Shown: positions 1 to 11,973, counted from the first letter of the stretch. The stretch is DNA of 64,000 bases from Isoetes taiwanensis (GCA_021234155.1 JAJEKV010000309.1:62001-126000), one strand, 5' to 3'. Program-made: numbers and translations. The notes: generated by a model not told the origin, from the letters alone.

Positions 1-8
1 TTTTTTGA

Positions 9-71
9 CCTTTTTTCTTAACTAATCCTGGCTGTTGCCTTTTTTTGCCTTTTTTCTTAACTAATCCTGGC
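9..71. repeat. Short direct duplication at the window edge
   Basis: A 24-bp T-rich segment containing CTTAACTAATCCTGGC occurs at 9-32 and again at 48-71. The rest of 1-700 shows no convincing gene: the short frames there have no recognisable domain. Confidence 0.8.
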
Positions 72-99
72 CGTCCGTTAGATCAAAATATTGGTCGCC

Positions 100-166
100 C
101 GATTTAGGGCTCGGTGCACTACTTACGGTATAACATTATAATATAAGATGTGTGGGACACATGAGT
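100..166. repeat. Degenerate copy of the hairpin element at 63329-63406
   Basis: Read on the minus strand, this stretch has the same order of blocks as the perfect hairpin near the right end: GTCC, then TATATTATAATGTT, then a TA-TG-ACC block, then GCCCTAA. It has mismatches and small gaps. It is probably an older member of the same small inverted-repeat family. Confidence 0.45.
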
Positions 167-808
167 CGCTGGTCTTCATCTAGGCCGTCGAATCCGAGAG
201 GTTGAATCTTGGCCGCACATTTAAGTGTGTAGGCATGTATGGGCATGCATGGGGGGCATGCCCCCCATCTTTAAACCATTGGATCAGAGGGGAGGTGCAA
301 TCTCGGCGCTTAAATATGTCTAGGAGGTTATGGGGATCTCGGTGCTATAAGATGAGGTGGTACTCAGGTGTACAAGTGGCAGGTTATATTAATGGTTTAA
401 AAGCCGTTGAAATTAATGCCAACCTCTCATGAGGTGGCACGACCTCGTGTTGTTTTTTAATTTTATCCTAAAAGCCTTAAGGTGACATATTTAAATGTCT
501 CTATGACGTGGCATTGCTCCGGCTGCCCTTTCATTTTTCACCATTCTTGATTTCTTTTAGCAATGTTGGAGCTGCTAAGTTATATCGGCGCCGTGGAGAT
601 GCTGAAGCTTTGAAGTGCTATTTGCCGGGTTCTTTCTATTGTATTGCTGCTCTAACGGTGTTTGTTTTTCTGCCTGGTGAAAATGACTCAGAAGAGTCCC
701 CCTAAATGAACGCTTGTCATCTTGTTGTAATCAGACTGTAATCATCTATGAGATAAAGTATTAGTACAAATTGTCTTCTATATGTGAAACTTGTCCAACA
801 TGTCCCGT

Positions 809-1577
809 GAAATTGGGCGCCCGCCCACTTTGCAACTAGAATGGTTCCCCTTGAATGCGATAGTAGATGAGTGGCTGAAATTGGTGGTAGCCCAATTTTC
901 GGCGTGGCTCGACAGTATACCTCATCACGGTTTTGTGGCGGTAGAATGTACGCCAATAATTGACATCAATAATTTCTCACCACTATAAAAGCAGCTCCTT
1001 TGCATTCATCTCTCATGGCTTCCTTGCGGATCGTCCAGGAGAACATCCGATCCTTCAAGTGCTACTTGAGTTACAACGATATTTGCCGATTGCTATATGA
1101 CCGGTGTTAGTCTTGATCCATGGCTCCGGTCCAAAGCGGATGGACTGCTCAAAGTGCTTGCGAGGAAGCTCACTCGTGTTGTGGTCCACCAGATTGGCTT
1201 CCCGATCGCCAGATCTTTGAGCCGAATGGCATCGGCTTGGCATTGACGATTTGACAGTGACTCTTTGTACACTCGGATATGTTAATGTACCTGACAAGGA
1301 TATAATAATGTTGTAAGGATGTAATAAGCATAGTCAATATTATATAATGTAACGTACTTGAGTAATTCCTGAGGGTCTGCTCTTTGATCTCCACTGTTTC
1401 TGCACCTCCACTTCACTTCATGTTTGATGGCGTTTACTCTGCCAGTAAATTGGGCGCTCGCCCAATTTAGCAAAGCTCTGAAGTCAAATAAATTTAATAA
1501 AAGGATATAGTTTCTAAGGGTCAACCAAATTCGGCGCCCGCCCAATTTGGTTAGCAAATTGGGCGGGCGCCCAATTT
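809..1577. repeat. Left cluster of AATTGGGCG/CGCCCAATT palindromes
   Basis: Copies of a near-perfect palindrome lie at about 809-833, 1447-1468, 1525-1550 and 1556-1577, with a half copy near 888. The consensus core is AATTGGGCGCCCGCCCAATT. They sit just beyond the 3' end of gene A. The same palindrome recurs upstream and inside the introns of gene A (15995-17262, 19040-19560, 21057-21575). It is absent from the nested retrotransposon. It may be a subterminal repeat of an old DNA transposon or a regulatory hairpin. Confidence 0.85.
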
Positions 1578-1699
1578 GGTTAGCAAAGTAAACTAGAGAA
1601 ATTTAAGACAAGGAAATGAGTGCAACGTTATCATTTCTGAAAAAGAAGTATGAACAATTGTTCTTAACATATTTCACGTATTTTCAAATCATAAATCGC

Positions 1700-2247
1700 T
1701 CAATTGTCTGGAGGCACATCTTCCGAATGATCCTTACTAGGTTCTTCATGCTGGGGCTGAGGTTGTTGTGCTGCCTCTTTGATCAATTCCATTCTTTGCA
1801 TAAAATCTTCGGGCCCCAGTTCCTCATTCTCATCATCTGCACCCTGATTGTCTTCTGTGTTCGCCACCTCTTCCTCTACATCTTGACTGTTCATTGTGTT
1901 GGGGACCACATCCTCTCCATCCTGATTGTCCCCTTCCTGTGTTTCCATGACAACGAGAGACTCAGGCTCCCTAGCAACCTCTTCCTCGAACTTTGAGGTC
2001 GCCTCAATCATGTCCTGAGTATTCACCAGTGCCGTCCCTGCCAGTGCGTTGATGTTGTCTTTTCTTCTCCTAAATAGTTCCAAATCCTGAGAGCCTAGGG
2101 CTGCTGCCCTTTAGAGCTCTACTTGATTCGCGCTCTTGTCCTGTCTCAGAATTGATTGCACTTCGTTTATGGTTGTAGAGGAGAACGGACAAGGTGTCTC
2201 AGGAGCAGGAAGCTGAGGCTGAGGAACATTTTTGGCCTTCTTCTTTC
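1700..2247 (-). pseudogene. Gene A, 3' part: acidic C-terminus
   Basis: This is the last coding part of the gene whose 5' part is at 15640-18981; the two were separated by the nested retrotransposon. Across the insertion site a basic run (KKKAKN) follows a coiled-coil-like segment. After a frameshift comes a strongly acidic tail rich in E, D, Q and N (motifs FEEEVAREPESL, EDNQGADDENEELGPEDF) and a stop at 1700. No known domain is recognised. The acidic tail contrasts with the basic H3-like N-terminus. Removing the insertion plus one target-site copy rejoins coding-like sequence, which supports one original gene. At least two frame changes show it is now broken. Confidence 0.55.
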
Positions 2248-3916
2248 TGTGACGTCCCCTACTCGTATACGGTGCACTCACCGTATACAAACAGGAGTTC
2301 TTCCCCCATACCAGCTCCATGCCGATACAGGGCCCTTCACATAACACTGCAACCGTGATGGCTTCAGTGGGGAAGAATGAAGGGGTCATTGTACCCCGTC
2401 TCCCTCAGGGCCTACCTAGCTGCGGAAGCGTAAACATACATGTCAGTAGCACATACATCAACATCTTGTGACCATCTCGAGGGATGGTCCTCCACATCTC
2501 TGCATAGACAAAGATCAGCACAACACATAGGGAATCCTACCCAAAGCTCAGACTCAAGGGGACGACTGACGGCTTGGGGCTCCAGAGTTCATTGCAGACA
2601 GAATTCATGGCAATGGATTTGGCTGGCATATGAACATGGCTTAGGGTTGTCCACTCTATCCGCCCCTCCTGTGCACACTTTGCAGAGTGGGCTGAAAAGT
2701 GTCGGGACCTGACTGTAGCCCGCCGGATGCATAGCCAAAAGGGCTATTCCTGGGTTCATCCTCCCAGTTCCGATGGGGCAGGTAGGGATCACTCCCTCCA
2801 GAGATCTACATGCTGACTCAAGGTGACTAGAGGGCCACTGCCCGTATTCGACTGAACCCACTGGAAAGTGAACACCACTTCACGGGTGTCGAGCCCATGC
2901 CTTGTCCACACGCAGTGGCAAGCCATTAGACCTAGTCACAATGATCCCTGGTAGGCTTTACACACCAGAGGGATCGTTCAAGAGTCAGGACATGAACCTC
3001 CTTCTTAGCCAGTCTGGCCCCTTCACCCACATCCCGGTGTGGCTCTTGTGCACAGGCCGAATCTACAGTGTGCTAGAGAGGCTACTCTAGGAGCATCAAC
3101 TACAAAGCTTTAGGTCTCTACCCCCCTTCCCAATACAAGGAGTTCATAGAGATACATCATCCATATACTTCACAGAGAACTAAAGAACTAGATCTAATCT
3201 ACAACATAGAGTTAGGTTCTTTAGTTAGAATCTACTATCTAGAGATCTAGAGGGCTGCTATGGGCAATTTAATAGGCTAAACCTACTGATTCTATGACTA
3301 AAATAGGGTTTAGACTATCTAATTGGCCAAATACCTGATCCTTGAGGGGCTCCTCCTGACCTGAGCTCGACCATCCTGCTGAAACGCTCTAATCAAGGGA
3401 AACTAATGGTGCAATTCTCCTAGGCAGAGTCTGGGAGGCGGTTTTGGCTGTTGAGGCAGCCAAAACAGAGTTCTAAAGCCCTAGAATCGAAATTGGGCAA
3501 GTTAGGGTTTCCTACCCTATATAGACAAGGGGGTTGGCTAGGGTTTCCAATTATCCCCTTTTGGCATGTGGGATAATTGGAAATGGGCCCACTTGCCTTT
3601 AAGGGCTAGGTGGCCAAATGTGCCCACATGGAAATGTGTGCACATTAATGAATGTGTACATTGGGAAATGTGCACATTAATGGCACCTATGGGTGTGGCC
3701 CACTTGGCATGAAGTGTCCACATGGAAATGTGTGCCCACATTAATGTGTACATTGGAAAATGTGCACATTAATAGTTGCACATATTTCTGGTAAGTTGCC
3801 CCCTAGGGCTACCCACCTGGTTACACGTTGGCGTACACGTCAGTTGTGGTGGCGTGTACGCGTGACGAGGCAGTACGGTATACGTCCTGGGGCGTATACT
3901 GTGCTGGAACGTCACA
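2248..3916 (-). repeat. 3' LTR of the chromovirus
   Basis: 1,669 bp. Ends are TGTGACG and CGTCACA. It matches 13955-15639 nearly base for base over about 2870-3770. Differences cluster near the two ends (about 2255-2620 and 3790-3916). A minus-strand TATA-like box lies at 3517-3526. An internal family of short repeats around AAATGTGCACATTAATG fills about 3600-3780. Confidence 0.95.
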
Positions 3917-3929
3917 TTCTCCCCACCTT
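3917..3929 (-). other. Polypurine tract (plus-strand primer)
   Basis: Read on the minus strand, AAGGTGGGGAGAA lies directly against the 3' LTR, as expected for plus-strand priming. A second, similar purine run at about 3959-3971 could be a duplicate or secondary PPT. Confidence 0.85.
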
Positions 3930-4778
3930 GAAATGATGCTGTCCGCAGCATCGTGGGTCTCCCCACCTTGGGATCATCGTAACCTGCAATCAACCTGATA
4001 CATACGATCACTACTATAATCCTTACACATTTATTAAGATTACCTTAAGGTAGTATTTTTATGACATTATCACATCATTATATTATGAAATAACTTATCA
4101 ATTCACAACATCACTAAAAAAGGTTACTCGATAATCCACTTAATATGACAATTAAGTTTATCAAAATTAAAATTAACGTCCGAGGTACTCTTCATTCCTT
4201 GCAACACATTTCAACAAAATTTGTGTTGCAAGTCTTCGTAGCTCGACCTCCTTGCCCTCCGGAGCGCTCTATTGGCCTGCAGGTCGACACCACGTTAGTA
4301 CCATTTAATTATTAATAAAATTTTGGTTATATGGTGACCACCCCACCTATCTACATGGATGCATGGCTAATCTCCCGGCGTAGGAAGAGGGTGAATCTTC
4401 CATTATGGCCGCGGAGACAGCGCCTATATGCCTATATGCCGCTCATGCCTACACCCTAGTTGCCCAGCGTGGAGGATAGGTCCTTCCCGTATATGGGGCG
4501 TGAAGGCCTGATTCCTCCTATCAAAGCATATATGGGGCTAGAGGTGCTTTTCCTATCAGTGCATTCCTCAATGACCTCCTTTCTCTCGAGGTCGTCTACT
4601 TCCGTGGGACAGAAGTAGACTTTCTACTCTACCTTCCACTCGCCCAAGCGGAAACGCGGTCATGCCTACATTGACATTACACCACGCCCTAGAGATCACC
4701 GTAGTGGTCCCATCATCGGTAACAACGCATGCGACCCATACTAAGCATAGGTTGCATGCGTAGATAACTACACAAGAA
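3930..4778 (-). other. Untranslated region between pol and PPT
   Basis: About 850 bp with no supported ORF. It is A+T-rich at 4010-4170 and more G+C-rich at 4240-4740. It lies between the pol stop and the PPT, so it is the 3' untranslated part of the retroelement transcript. Confidence 0.7.
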
Positions 4779-5222
4779 TTAACCTACACAAATCGACATG
4801 CCTGAGCCGATTTCTTCGGAGATGACCTTGCCGTCCCATTGCTCCATAAAGTGTGGATACTGCTTTTCTAAATCTTTCTTAAGTACCCACATCGCGTCTT
4901 CCACTGGTAAGTGTTTCCACTTGACCAAATACTGGAGGAATTCTGATCTCCTCGTTTTCTTGAAGGCTTTATCAAGAATCAATTCTGGAACTATTTCCAG
5001 CTGCTCCTCCGTCATTTCCAACAACGTTGGAGAATCCAAGACTTCGTCTGGATTTGGAGTATGTTTCTTCAACAAACTCACGTGGAAGACCTTATGAATC
5101 TTTAGGTGTGCTGGCAAGTCTAGCTTGTAGGATTGATTACCTACTCTCTTGACTATTACGAAGGCCCGGCCCATCTTGGAGCAAGCTTCTTGCAATTGCC
5201 GATCCTGAAGCCACTGCTTCAC
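4779..5222 (-). pseudogene. pol C-terminus: integrase tail and chromodomain
   Basis: The frame opens in the integrase C-terminal region: GRAFVIVKRVG, a beta-strand-rich segment, then the KIHKVFHVSLLKKH motif typical of Ty3/gypsy integrases. A chromodomain follows (about residues 75-125 of this frame) with VPELILDK and the core EFLQYLVKWKHLPVEDAMW. Chromodomains at this position in chromoviruses bind methylated histone H3 tails and steer integration into heterochromatin. The W-K-W core is present. The N-terminal aromatic of the usual cage is not obvious, so methyl-lysine binding is uncertain. The stop at 4779-4781 ends pol. Confidence 0.9.
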
Positions 5223-5229
5223 CTTGATC

Positions 5230-6310
5230 TTGAGCCAAACATCATCTCCAACTTTGAACTCTCTTCTTCGTTCGATGCTTGTCTACGATGCTCTTCGACG
5301 ACTTCTTGTCGCTAGCGATAACCTCGGACTTCTTCCACAAGCTGCTGATATCGGCCAACATCTGCTGCCGAAACTTCCACTTTTGACACGGGGTTGTGCC
5401 AAAGTGTGCGGAGTTAGGCAGCGATAGCCGTGAATTGATCATAAACGACGACATTTGGGATGATTCCTTGTGCTATTGTATGCAAACTCCACCAAGTGAA
5501 TAAATTCTTCCCACATACTTTGCTTATTCCGGACATAGTTTAAGTAGCATGTCCTCTAAAATCTGTTGGTCCGCTCCGTCCGGCCATCCGTCTGAGGATG
5601 ATAAGCTGTGCTCATGGATAGCTTCGTCTGGATTGTCGCAAAGAGGTCGTGCCAAAAGGCGCTCATGAACTTCGGATCCCTGTCGGAGATAATCTCCCTT
5701 GGCATGCCATGAAGCACGAAGATCTCTTTGGTGAAGAGCTTTCTTTGTATCCATAGCTGTATCGTGGTCCCGCAAGGCACAAAATGTGCCATCTTAGACG
5801 ACTTTGTCGACCACTACCATCAAGGCATCCTTCCCTCTTGCCGTTCTTGGGAGTCTGTGATGAAATCCATGCCGATTACCTCCCACTTAGCGTTTGGCAC
5901 CGCTAATGGCTCCAAGTGCCCACAGGATTGAAGCCGCTCCGCCTTTGTCTGGCGACATAGCTGGCATTCCTTGATGTAGCGAGCCACCGCTTCTTCATTC
6001 CGGCCAATAATAGCTGCTATATTTTCATGCCAGCTATTGGGCTGTTAGCAGCGTGTCGTGGAGGATCAATTTCCTTACACCCGATGATTAATGATGCGCA
6101 CAACTTGTTCTTATGGTATAACAGGTTGCCTTCCTTCTTAAAATGTTTAAAGGCTTCCCGCTCCTTATACGTTCTAGCCTCCCTAGAGAGACTTGCCCAT
6201 ACTTCCTTGAAATCCATATCCGTTGGCAAGGACTCTTCAATCTTCTTACCAAAGTCATTTTGGAGATCGTCGAAATTGCATTGCAATGCACTCTAGTTGT
6301 CGGGGATGCC
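5230..6310 (-). pseudogene. pol integrase: zinc finger and catalytic core
   Basis: This would join the cDNA into the host genome. Visible parts are a zinc-binding CQLCRQTKAERLQ segment (about 5915-5975), WEVIGMDFIT with the first catalytic Asp (about 5870-5905), IISDRDPKF with the second Asp (about 5667-5696) and AYHPQTDGRTERTNR with the catalytic Glu (about 5567-5610). The D-D-E set is therefore recognisable. The frame changes several times, for example near 5800 and 5530, so the copy is broken as read. Antisense frames here are shadows. Confidence 0.88.
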
Positions 6311-7656
6311 TTGAAAGCGCATCCGCTACCACATTGAGCTTCCCGGCTTGTAGACTATATCAAAGTCGTACTCTTCAAGGAACTCCATCCACCTTCTCGC
6401 GCCTCGGGTTGAGGTGTGGTTGCGTGAATACATATTGGAGGCTCACGGTGGTGCTCAGATCCAACTGGAACTTCCTTCCCAAAAGGTAGTGCCTCCAAAT
6501 TCTTAATGCCACGACAACCGCAGCAATTCACGATCGTGCGTGGGGTAGCGCGCGTTTGGCGTCGTTCATCTTCACGGAATCATACGCTACCACACGCTCT
6601 TCTTGCATAAGCCTTTGCTCCTGTAGCTATCTTACTTGCGTCCGTCGCTACAAGCTTATCTTTCTCCGGTCCCGCCGGCGGGATTAAAATCGGGGCTGTT
6701 GTTAAAGCTTCCTTCAACAATTCAAACCCAGCAGGCTTTCTTGTGCCAATGCTCTGCCCAATCTTTCACTTTCTGCGCCCTCGTCAAGTCCGCATTACTT
6801 GGGGCGCTATCTTGGCAAAGTTCTTCACGAACTTCTGTAGTACTGCTAGGGGCGGGAAACCGACTTTATGCACATTCTTGGCCCGACCCTTTGAATGGCG
6901 GCTTCAATCTTTGCGGGATCCGTCGAGATGCCTTCTGGCGAGATCACATGACCTAGATACTCCACCTTCTCTGTTGCGAGCGGCGCCCGACAACTTGGCA
7001 TGCATAACTGGTGCCTCTTCAACTTCTCGGCACTCTTCTCAAGTGTTGTTATGCGTGCTCTTCAAGGGATCTGCTATACACCAAAATGTCATCAAAGAAA
7101 ACAATTGCAAAGGTGTCAAAAACTCCCACGAAGATGTGGTTCATGAGCCTCATGAAGCGTTATGGGGCATTCGATAAGCCGAAAGGCATTACCGTGAACT
7201 CATAGTGCCCATACCGGCGTTCAAGGCGGTCTTATGAATATCTTCTTCCTTTATCCTGATCTGATGATAACTTTGATCTTAAGTCGATTTTGGAGAAGAT
7301 CTTTGCACCTTGGAGCTGATCCATCAAGTCATCGATCACGGGAGCGCGTACTTGTTCTTAATGGTGTGCTTGTTCAAGCGCCTATAGTCTATGCACATCC
7401 TTAAAGCGCCATCCTTCTTCTTAACAAAGAGAATGGGCGCTCCAAATGGCGAAACACTAGGTCTAATGAAACCTAGGTCAAGCAGCTCCTCGCAATGCTT
7501 CTTTAGCTCAGGCAACTCTGCGTTGTCATTCTATATGGAGCCTTACTTGTTGGCTTTGTTCCCGGTCGAGTGCAATCTCGCTTTTCGACTCCCTATAAGG
7601 AGGAGCTGCTTGATCTCATCCGGAAAGAGATCATGGAACTTTCGTGATCAGCTTAG
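6311..7656 (-). pseudogene. pol reverse transcriptase and RNase H
   Basis: The reverse transcriptase active site FDDILVYS lies at about 7075-7100 (the two Asp codons at 7088-7093), preceded by FTVMPFGLSNAP. The upstream fingers region has KIDLRS. RNase H follows, and the region ends with the VVADALSR motif (about 6303-6330) that typically closes RNase H in Ty3/gypsy elements. Function in an intact copy is cDNA synthesis and removal of the RNA strand. Frameshifts and stops interrupt the frame, for example in the connection domain at 6500-6900. Confidence 0.88.
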
Positions 7657-8150
7657 CTACTTGCCCGGCAACTTGTTTGAGCACCTTGTCTTCTTTGCTT
7701 CCTTCCGATTCGGCTCACTAATCTCAAGCTTGAAGATGTATGCCACTGCTTTCGCTCTTGATGCACTTGAACAGCCGCTTAGAAGACATGCGCATGATGG
7801 GAACAACTTCTTTACACGTGGTTTCGATGATCTTGCCGTCGCGGTTGGGAAGGTCACCTTCCGCTTTCCACAATCGATAATGGCCCCTGCTGGCCCAAGG
7901 TACTCCATTCCTATGATCAAGTCATACTTGCCAATGCCCATTACTTCTGCCCCCATCTGGATATTAATCCCTGGCAAGTCGATGTCGAAGCTAATTCTCT
8001 TGCCCGTGCCTTTTACCGCACCACTTGCTAAGACAGCGGGTCTTGGCTTTGACTTTAGCGGCTTCAACTTCAACATTTGAACCATTCGGGGGATGCAAAG
8101 TTATGGCTACTTCTGAGTCTATCAAGACTATGAAGGACTTGGCCTTGGCC
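7657..8150 (-). pseudogene. pol aspartic protease
   Basis: The segment reads LIDSEVAITLH at about 8105-8130, then after about 80 residues YDLIIGMEYLGPAGAIIDC, the usual C-terminal half of a retropepsin. The catalytic triad in this family is DSG or DTG. Here the third residue is read as Glu (DSE), which would be inactivating if real. The second hallmark, an I-I-G motif, is present. The protease would cut the Gag-Pol polyprotein. Confidence 0.8.
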
Positions 8151-8159
8151 TTCCCCTCT

Positions 8160-9562
8160 TGTGGAGATTACTTTTTGTCTTGGCTCTGCTTTTTCTGTAT
8201 CTATTGCGGCAAAGATGTGGCACTCATCACGGATGTAGTCGCGGGCTTCTTAGCCCCGTCGTCGTCGACAGGCGTCCCAATCTCCCAACTCGCTAGAGCC
8301 GCACTCATGGCGTAGGGGCAATTTTGCTGTTCTATGGCGGCTGGAAGCACTGAAGCAAAAGCTTTTCTATGCACTCTGCCTCTTTTCCTTGGGCATCGCC
8401 TGCAAAAGGATCGCCTTTGCTTTGGAGTAGTTTGACCCCTCACTGCTTGTCCTTGAAGGACACCTGCTTCTTCTCTGCTTTGTTTCCCCGGTTCCCACCA
8501 TATGGGGCTCTATTTGGACACGGATTTGGCTGCCCTAGGGCTATAGCTTCTGACGCCTTGCCTTTATCACGGAAATACTGGCATACGCCCGCTATTGCGA
8601 GGTCCGGAGCCCCCGCAAGCTTATAGCCTTGGACTCAAGCCTTCGATCTTGTCCTGGGGTTTATTGCTCTCACAAGCTTGCGGATCTCCTCATTCACCCC
8701 TCAATATAGCTTTCTCTTTGCATGTTTCTCCCCAACCCGGCTTGCTCTGACCTTAGCCTCATGAATTCCTCGTATATTTCTGGACTGATTTGTTGCCTTG
8801 CCGCAACCTATAGAACTGCTGCATCATGCTGGACTTATGTTCCCTCGGGACATAATGGCGCTTGAAGGCTTTAGCAAACTTCCTGAACTTACAAGCATCC
8901 CTGCTTAAGCCATGTGCCTTTGCATAACCCTTCCACCAAATCCGAGCGGCTCCTTTCAAGTTGGCTGTTGCAACTCGCCTTTGTCTTTATCTTTCATGCC
9001 ATAAGCATTGCCGTACTCACTCATTTTAGATCCAGCCATGCCCTCGCTTCCAATCTGGCCTGTTCTTCTCGAAGCGCTTTGCTCGGTTCGGGCCTTCCAT
9101 ACATTGCCCGGTGCGGAATCTACCTTCTTCTGGTAGTCAGAGGCCCTGGTATCTCTTTGTCGTACATCTGGGATGTTCCTCTGCCTTCCATCTTCAGTGT
9201 TCCTTTGCCTTCCATCACGTTAGGGGTCTGAGCACGTTCTTCCTCTTCCTCGGGTCGGTCGAGTGAACTTGAGTGGGAAGATTCGGACTGGAGGATCTCC
9301 TTCTCTTGCTCCTCTTCTTGTCCCTTCCTCGCTCTCCGGCTGATGCTTGTGGCAAGCGAAGGGCGTTGCCCCGAACCCACTCACGCTTTAGCGGACAGCA
9401 AGGCCTTTATCTGCTCGGTCCGTCCTCATCACGGGATATCTCCTCCTCTGGGGTCATGGGTTCCATATCTTCAAATAGGTTCCTTGGGGGTGGTGCAGGT
9501 GGTGCGCTCTTCAATAAGGTCTCGGTTTGTCGTTCCCCTGCGTTTAGGCCTCTAGGCTGCAT
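8160..9562 (-). pseudogene. gag (capsid/nucleocapsid precursor)
   Basis: The likely start is the ATG at 9562, opening a Pro/Glu-rich N-terminus (APPAPPPRNLFEDMEPMTPEE). A basic and Glu-rich stretch follows at 9120-9380. The retrotransposon gag core is at about 8759-8959: GAARIWWKGYAKAHGL, FKRHYVPREHKSSMMQQFYRLRQG, SVQKYTRN. This W, Y-V-P and F-L-QG spacing marks the Ty3/gypsy capsid domain. The downstream Cys-rich part is too frame-broken to confirm a CCHC knuckle. At least four frame changes are needed to read through. Confidence 0.82.
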
Positions 9563-9720
9563 ACACAATTAGTTCATGGCTACATGGTTAGTTTCATTTG
9601 TTCTCTTGCATTGTTTATGTTTGTTGGTATAATTGTGGGGCAAAACTACATCAACAAAACATTTAAAGTGCAACAGAATTTATATTCATATATCATATAA
9701 TATTTCGATTACAAAAAGTC
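9563..9720 (-). other. A+T-rich spacer between acidic ORF and gag
   Basis: A short A+T-rich spacer separates the stop of the acidic ORF (9721) from the gag start. It contains TATA-like strings around 9685-9705. It may serve as a leader or promoter for gag, but nothing specific can be shown. Confidence 0.4.
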
Positions 9721-11263
9721 TCAGGGATCAAAGAGTCTAACTAGTCTTGAAATCGCCCGGTAAGGCGGGTTGTCTTCAAGGAACTTCTTAACTTGGGCCG
9801 TCCCTCACCGAAAGTGACCCAAGTTCACGATGATGCTGGCGGCGAGCCTCCTGTAAGGCTCTCACCAAGTCTTCTACCTAGCGATTGGGATGTGAGGGCC
9901 GCGATCCAGCATAATCTCGCTGGCGTCGGTGGGGTATGGCGAAGTCGAAGAAGGTCGAGTGCCATTGCCCTCTTGACCAGGACAGCATAGTCAACATTTG
10001 CCGCTATGCGAGCATGCCTGCCGAAGTCCGAGAGTGCAATCAGCATGAATACCCCTTCCTCTCCTCTGGGACTGAACTTGCGGTGTATTACCGCTACTCT
10101 CCCATCCAGCAGCAGCGGCAAGTAGTACTGGCGACACTGCCGTTGTGTTTATTAAGGTCGAAGCTTCTCCACTTGTTTGGCACTGCGGCTCATGTGCCGG
10201 CGTGCTTTCGTCGACCTCGATCTCGGTGAGCTCCCAGTAATCTTCAATTGTGCGGTCGATCCTCCTGAGGTCGATTCCTTCTCCTCTTGGCGGGGGTGGT
10301 GTTGAGGGACTCGGCATTAAGATGCTCGTGGTCTTCCCACGGATCCCCATCTGTTCCTGGAGGCGAGGAACTCCTCCTCACGTTGGCGGCTCCGCTTCGT
10401 CCATCATTTGCGATCTTTGCTGTAGGCTTGGATGTCGAAGTCGCTTCCCGGTGTAGGTGTCGGCTTCTCTGACCTGAAGCGGGAAGTCCGAGACTCCCCG
10501 GACGATGAAGTCGTCCATGTCGGTCTGCCGCAGTTGGTGGACCAGTTCATCCAATCTGAGCTCCCTCTCCCCGTGGGGGAGGTTACGGATGTCGTGAGGG
10601 TAGATACTCCTCTCCATTGATGATGATAGGAGCTAGGCTTGTGATGCCTAGCCGAGTGGGGGGAGCAACTCGATGCCCCGCCGGCTCGGGCCGGTTGACC
10701 AGCTCACCTGCTCTGCTTGGCGCCGTTCTTCGTCTGAGTCGAGCTCCGTGTATCCCTCATCATCCGACTCCTCTTCGTCCTCTCTTGACTCTTGTTCCTG
10801 CTGATACTGCAGAAGCATCTGCTCTTCTGCTTGGACTGCTATGGGGTCCACCTCCATCGGAGGAATAGAGGTTGCCCCCATTGGGTTTTCGGGTGCCAAG
10901 TGGGATAAGAAGATAGCTAGGGCGGTGTAAGAGAAATACTTGGTCCTATTGGTCGTCGGGACCATGTAGTCGCAGCGACCTTTGCGCCTTGTTGGTTAAG
11001 TACTTGGCGATGTTGGGGACATCACCCAAGGCTGCTTGAAGGGATGGGCGGGGAATGAAGTATCCTATGCAAGGGGGGACTTGAACAAGGGAGGGTCCTA
11101 CCCTAGCTTGAAATTCTGCTAGCACCTGCCTATATGCTGGGGTTGCATTTAGCGTAGCTTAGATGTCGATTTCTTTCCCAAAGACTTGGAAGATGTCGTT
11201 GACATCTGCCTCTAAAAGAAGTAATCTTGTACCGTACCATCGCCCGAAGTCAGCAGTGGCCAT
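9721..11263 (-). pseudogene. Accessory ORF 2 of the chromovirus (acidic, unknown)
   Basis: A second extra gene between PBS and gag, about 510 codons if frame breaks are ignored. It starts MATADFGRWYGTRLLLLEAD and includes VPPCIGYFIPRPSLQAALGD. An acidic centre (QQEQESREDEEESDDEGYTELDSDEE, about 10720-10800) follows. Later segments are RELRLDELVHQLRQTDMDDFIVRG and, near the end, KKFLEDNPPYRAISRLVRLFDP before the stop at 9721. No domain is recognised. Its start was chosen because the ATG has a G at +4 and lies about 115 bp below a TATA box. Several single-base frame changes interrupt it. Neighbours suggest a retroelement-specific partner of the H3-like protein; an acidic chaperone-like role is only a guess. 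Confidence 0.7.
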
Positions 11264-11375
11264 TGATCTAGCAAAGAAGGGAGTAACAGACGGATGCAGA
11301 AGCGCCTCAAGGAGCTGGAAGATCGCCTAAGCAGCAGAGAGCAAACTTGCAGGGTGCTAATTGAGAAATGGGGAA

Positions 11376-11386
11376 CTTATTTATAG
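11376..11386 (-). promoter_or_regulatory. Internal TATA box for accessory ORF 2
   Basis: CTATAAATAAG on the minus strand, 113-123 bp above the ATG at 11263. It matches the plant TATA consensus and the box ahead of the H3-like ORF. Both leaders also share GGCGATCTTC between TATA and ATG. Confidence 0.7.
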
Positions 11387-11563
11387 AAAAGGGGAAAACC
11401 CTAATTTTTGGATGACCTAGAATTTACTGAGATTAGGCAATTCTGATCTATTAAGGGATACAATTGCAAGTCTGAAGACTATTTCTAGGGTTTGAGCATG
11501 CTAAGAACAACTACTGAACCTATTGTACAATTTGGGGATCATTTGGTGAAGAAATGGTACGAG

Positions 11564-11829
11564 GTCTCACACGTTGCGCCCAGACCGATTTTGAGAATCT
11601 CGAAATCTGTCCTGGCGCGACGTGTGAGACATGGGTCCTAATTGGGCTAGGCTTACTCAATTTAAGTGATCTAAGGCTGTAATTCCACTAAACTCATCGA
11701 GTTAGGTAGAATTGACCCCTTACTTAGTCGATTTGGAGCTGTTTTGGGCATTTTTGGGCATGGTCTCACATGTTGCGCCCAGCCCGATTTTGAGAATCTC
11801 AAAATCTGTCCTGGCGCGACGTGTGAGAC
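11564..11829. promoter_or_regulatory. Paired 67-bp hairpin elements upstream of ORF 2
   Basis: Two copies, 11564-11630 and 11763-11829. Each has outer arms GTCTCACACGT / ACGTGTGAGAC plus GCGCC / GGCGC, and an inner near-palindrome GATTTTGAGAATCTCGAAATC. They lie 178 bp and more above the TATA box. The same hairpin occurs twice upstream of the H3-like ORF and was not seen elsewhere, so it looks like a cis-regulatory module. Confidence 0.8.
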
Positions 11830-11973
11830 ATCGTCTCAATTTTGCTCAAAGTTTCAATTTAATTAAAACAAAAGCTAGGGATCGATATCTTAACCTATTT
11901 AAACAGGGTTTGACACTTTATTTACACAAAAAAATCTTTATATTAACAAAATTTTTCAGTTATTTACAAAATC

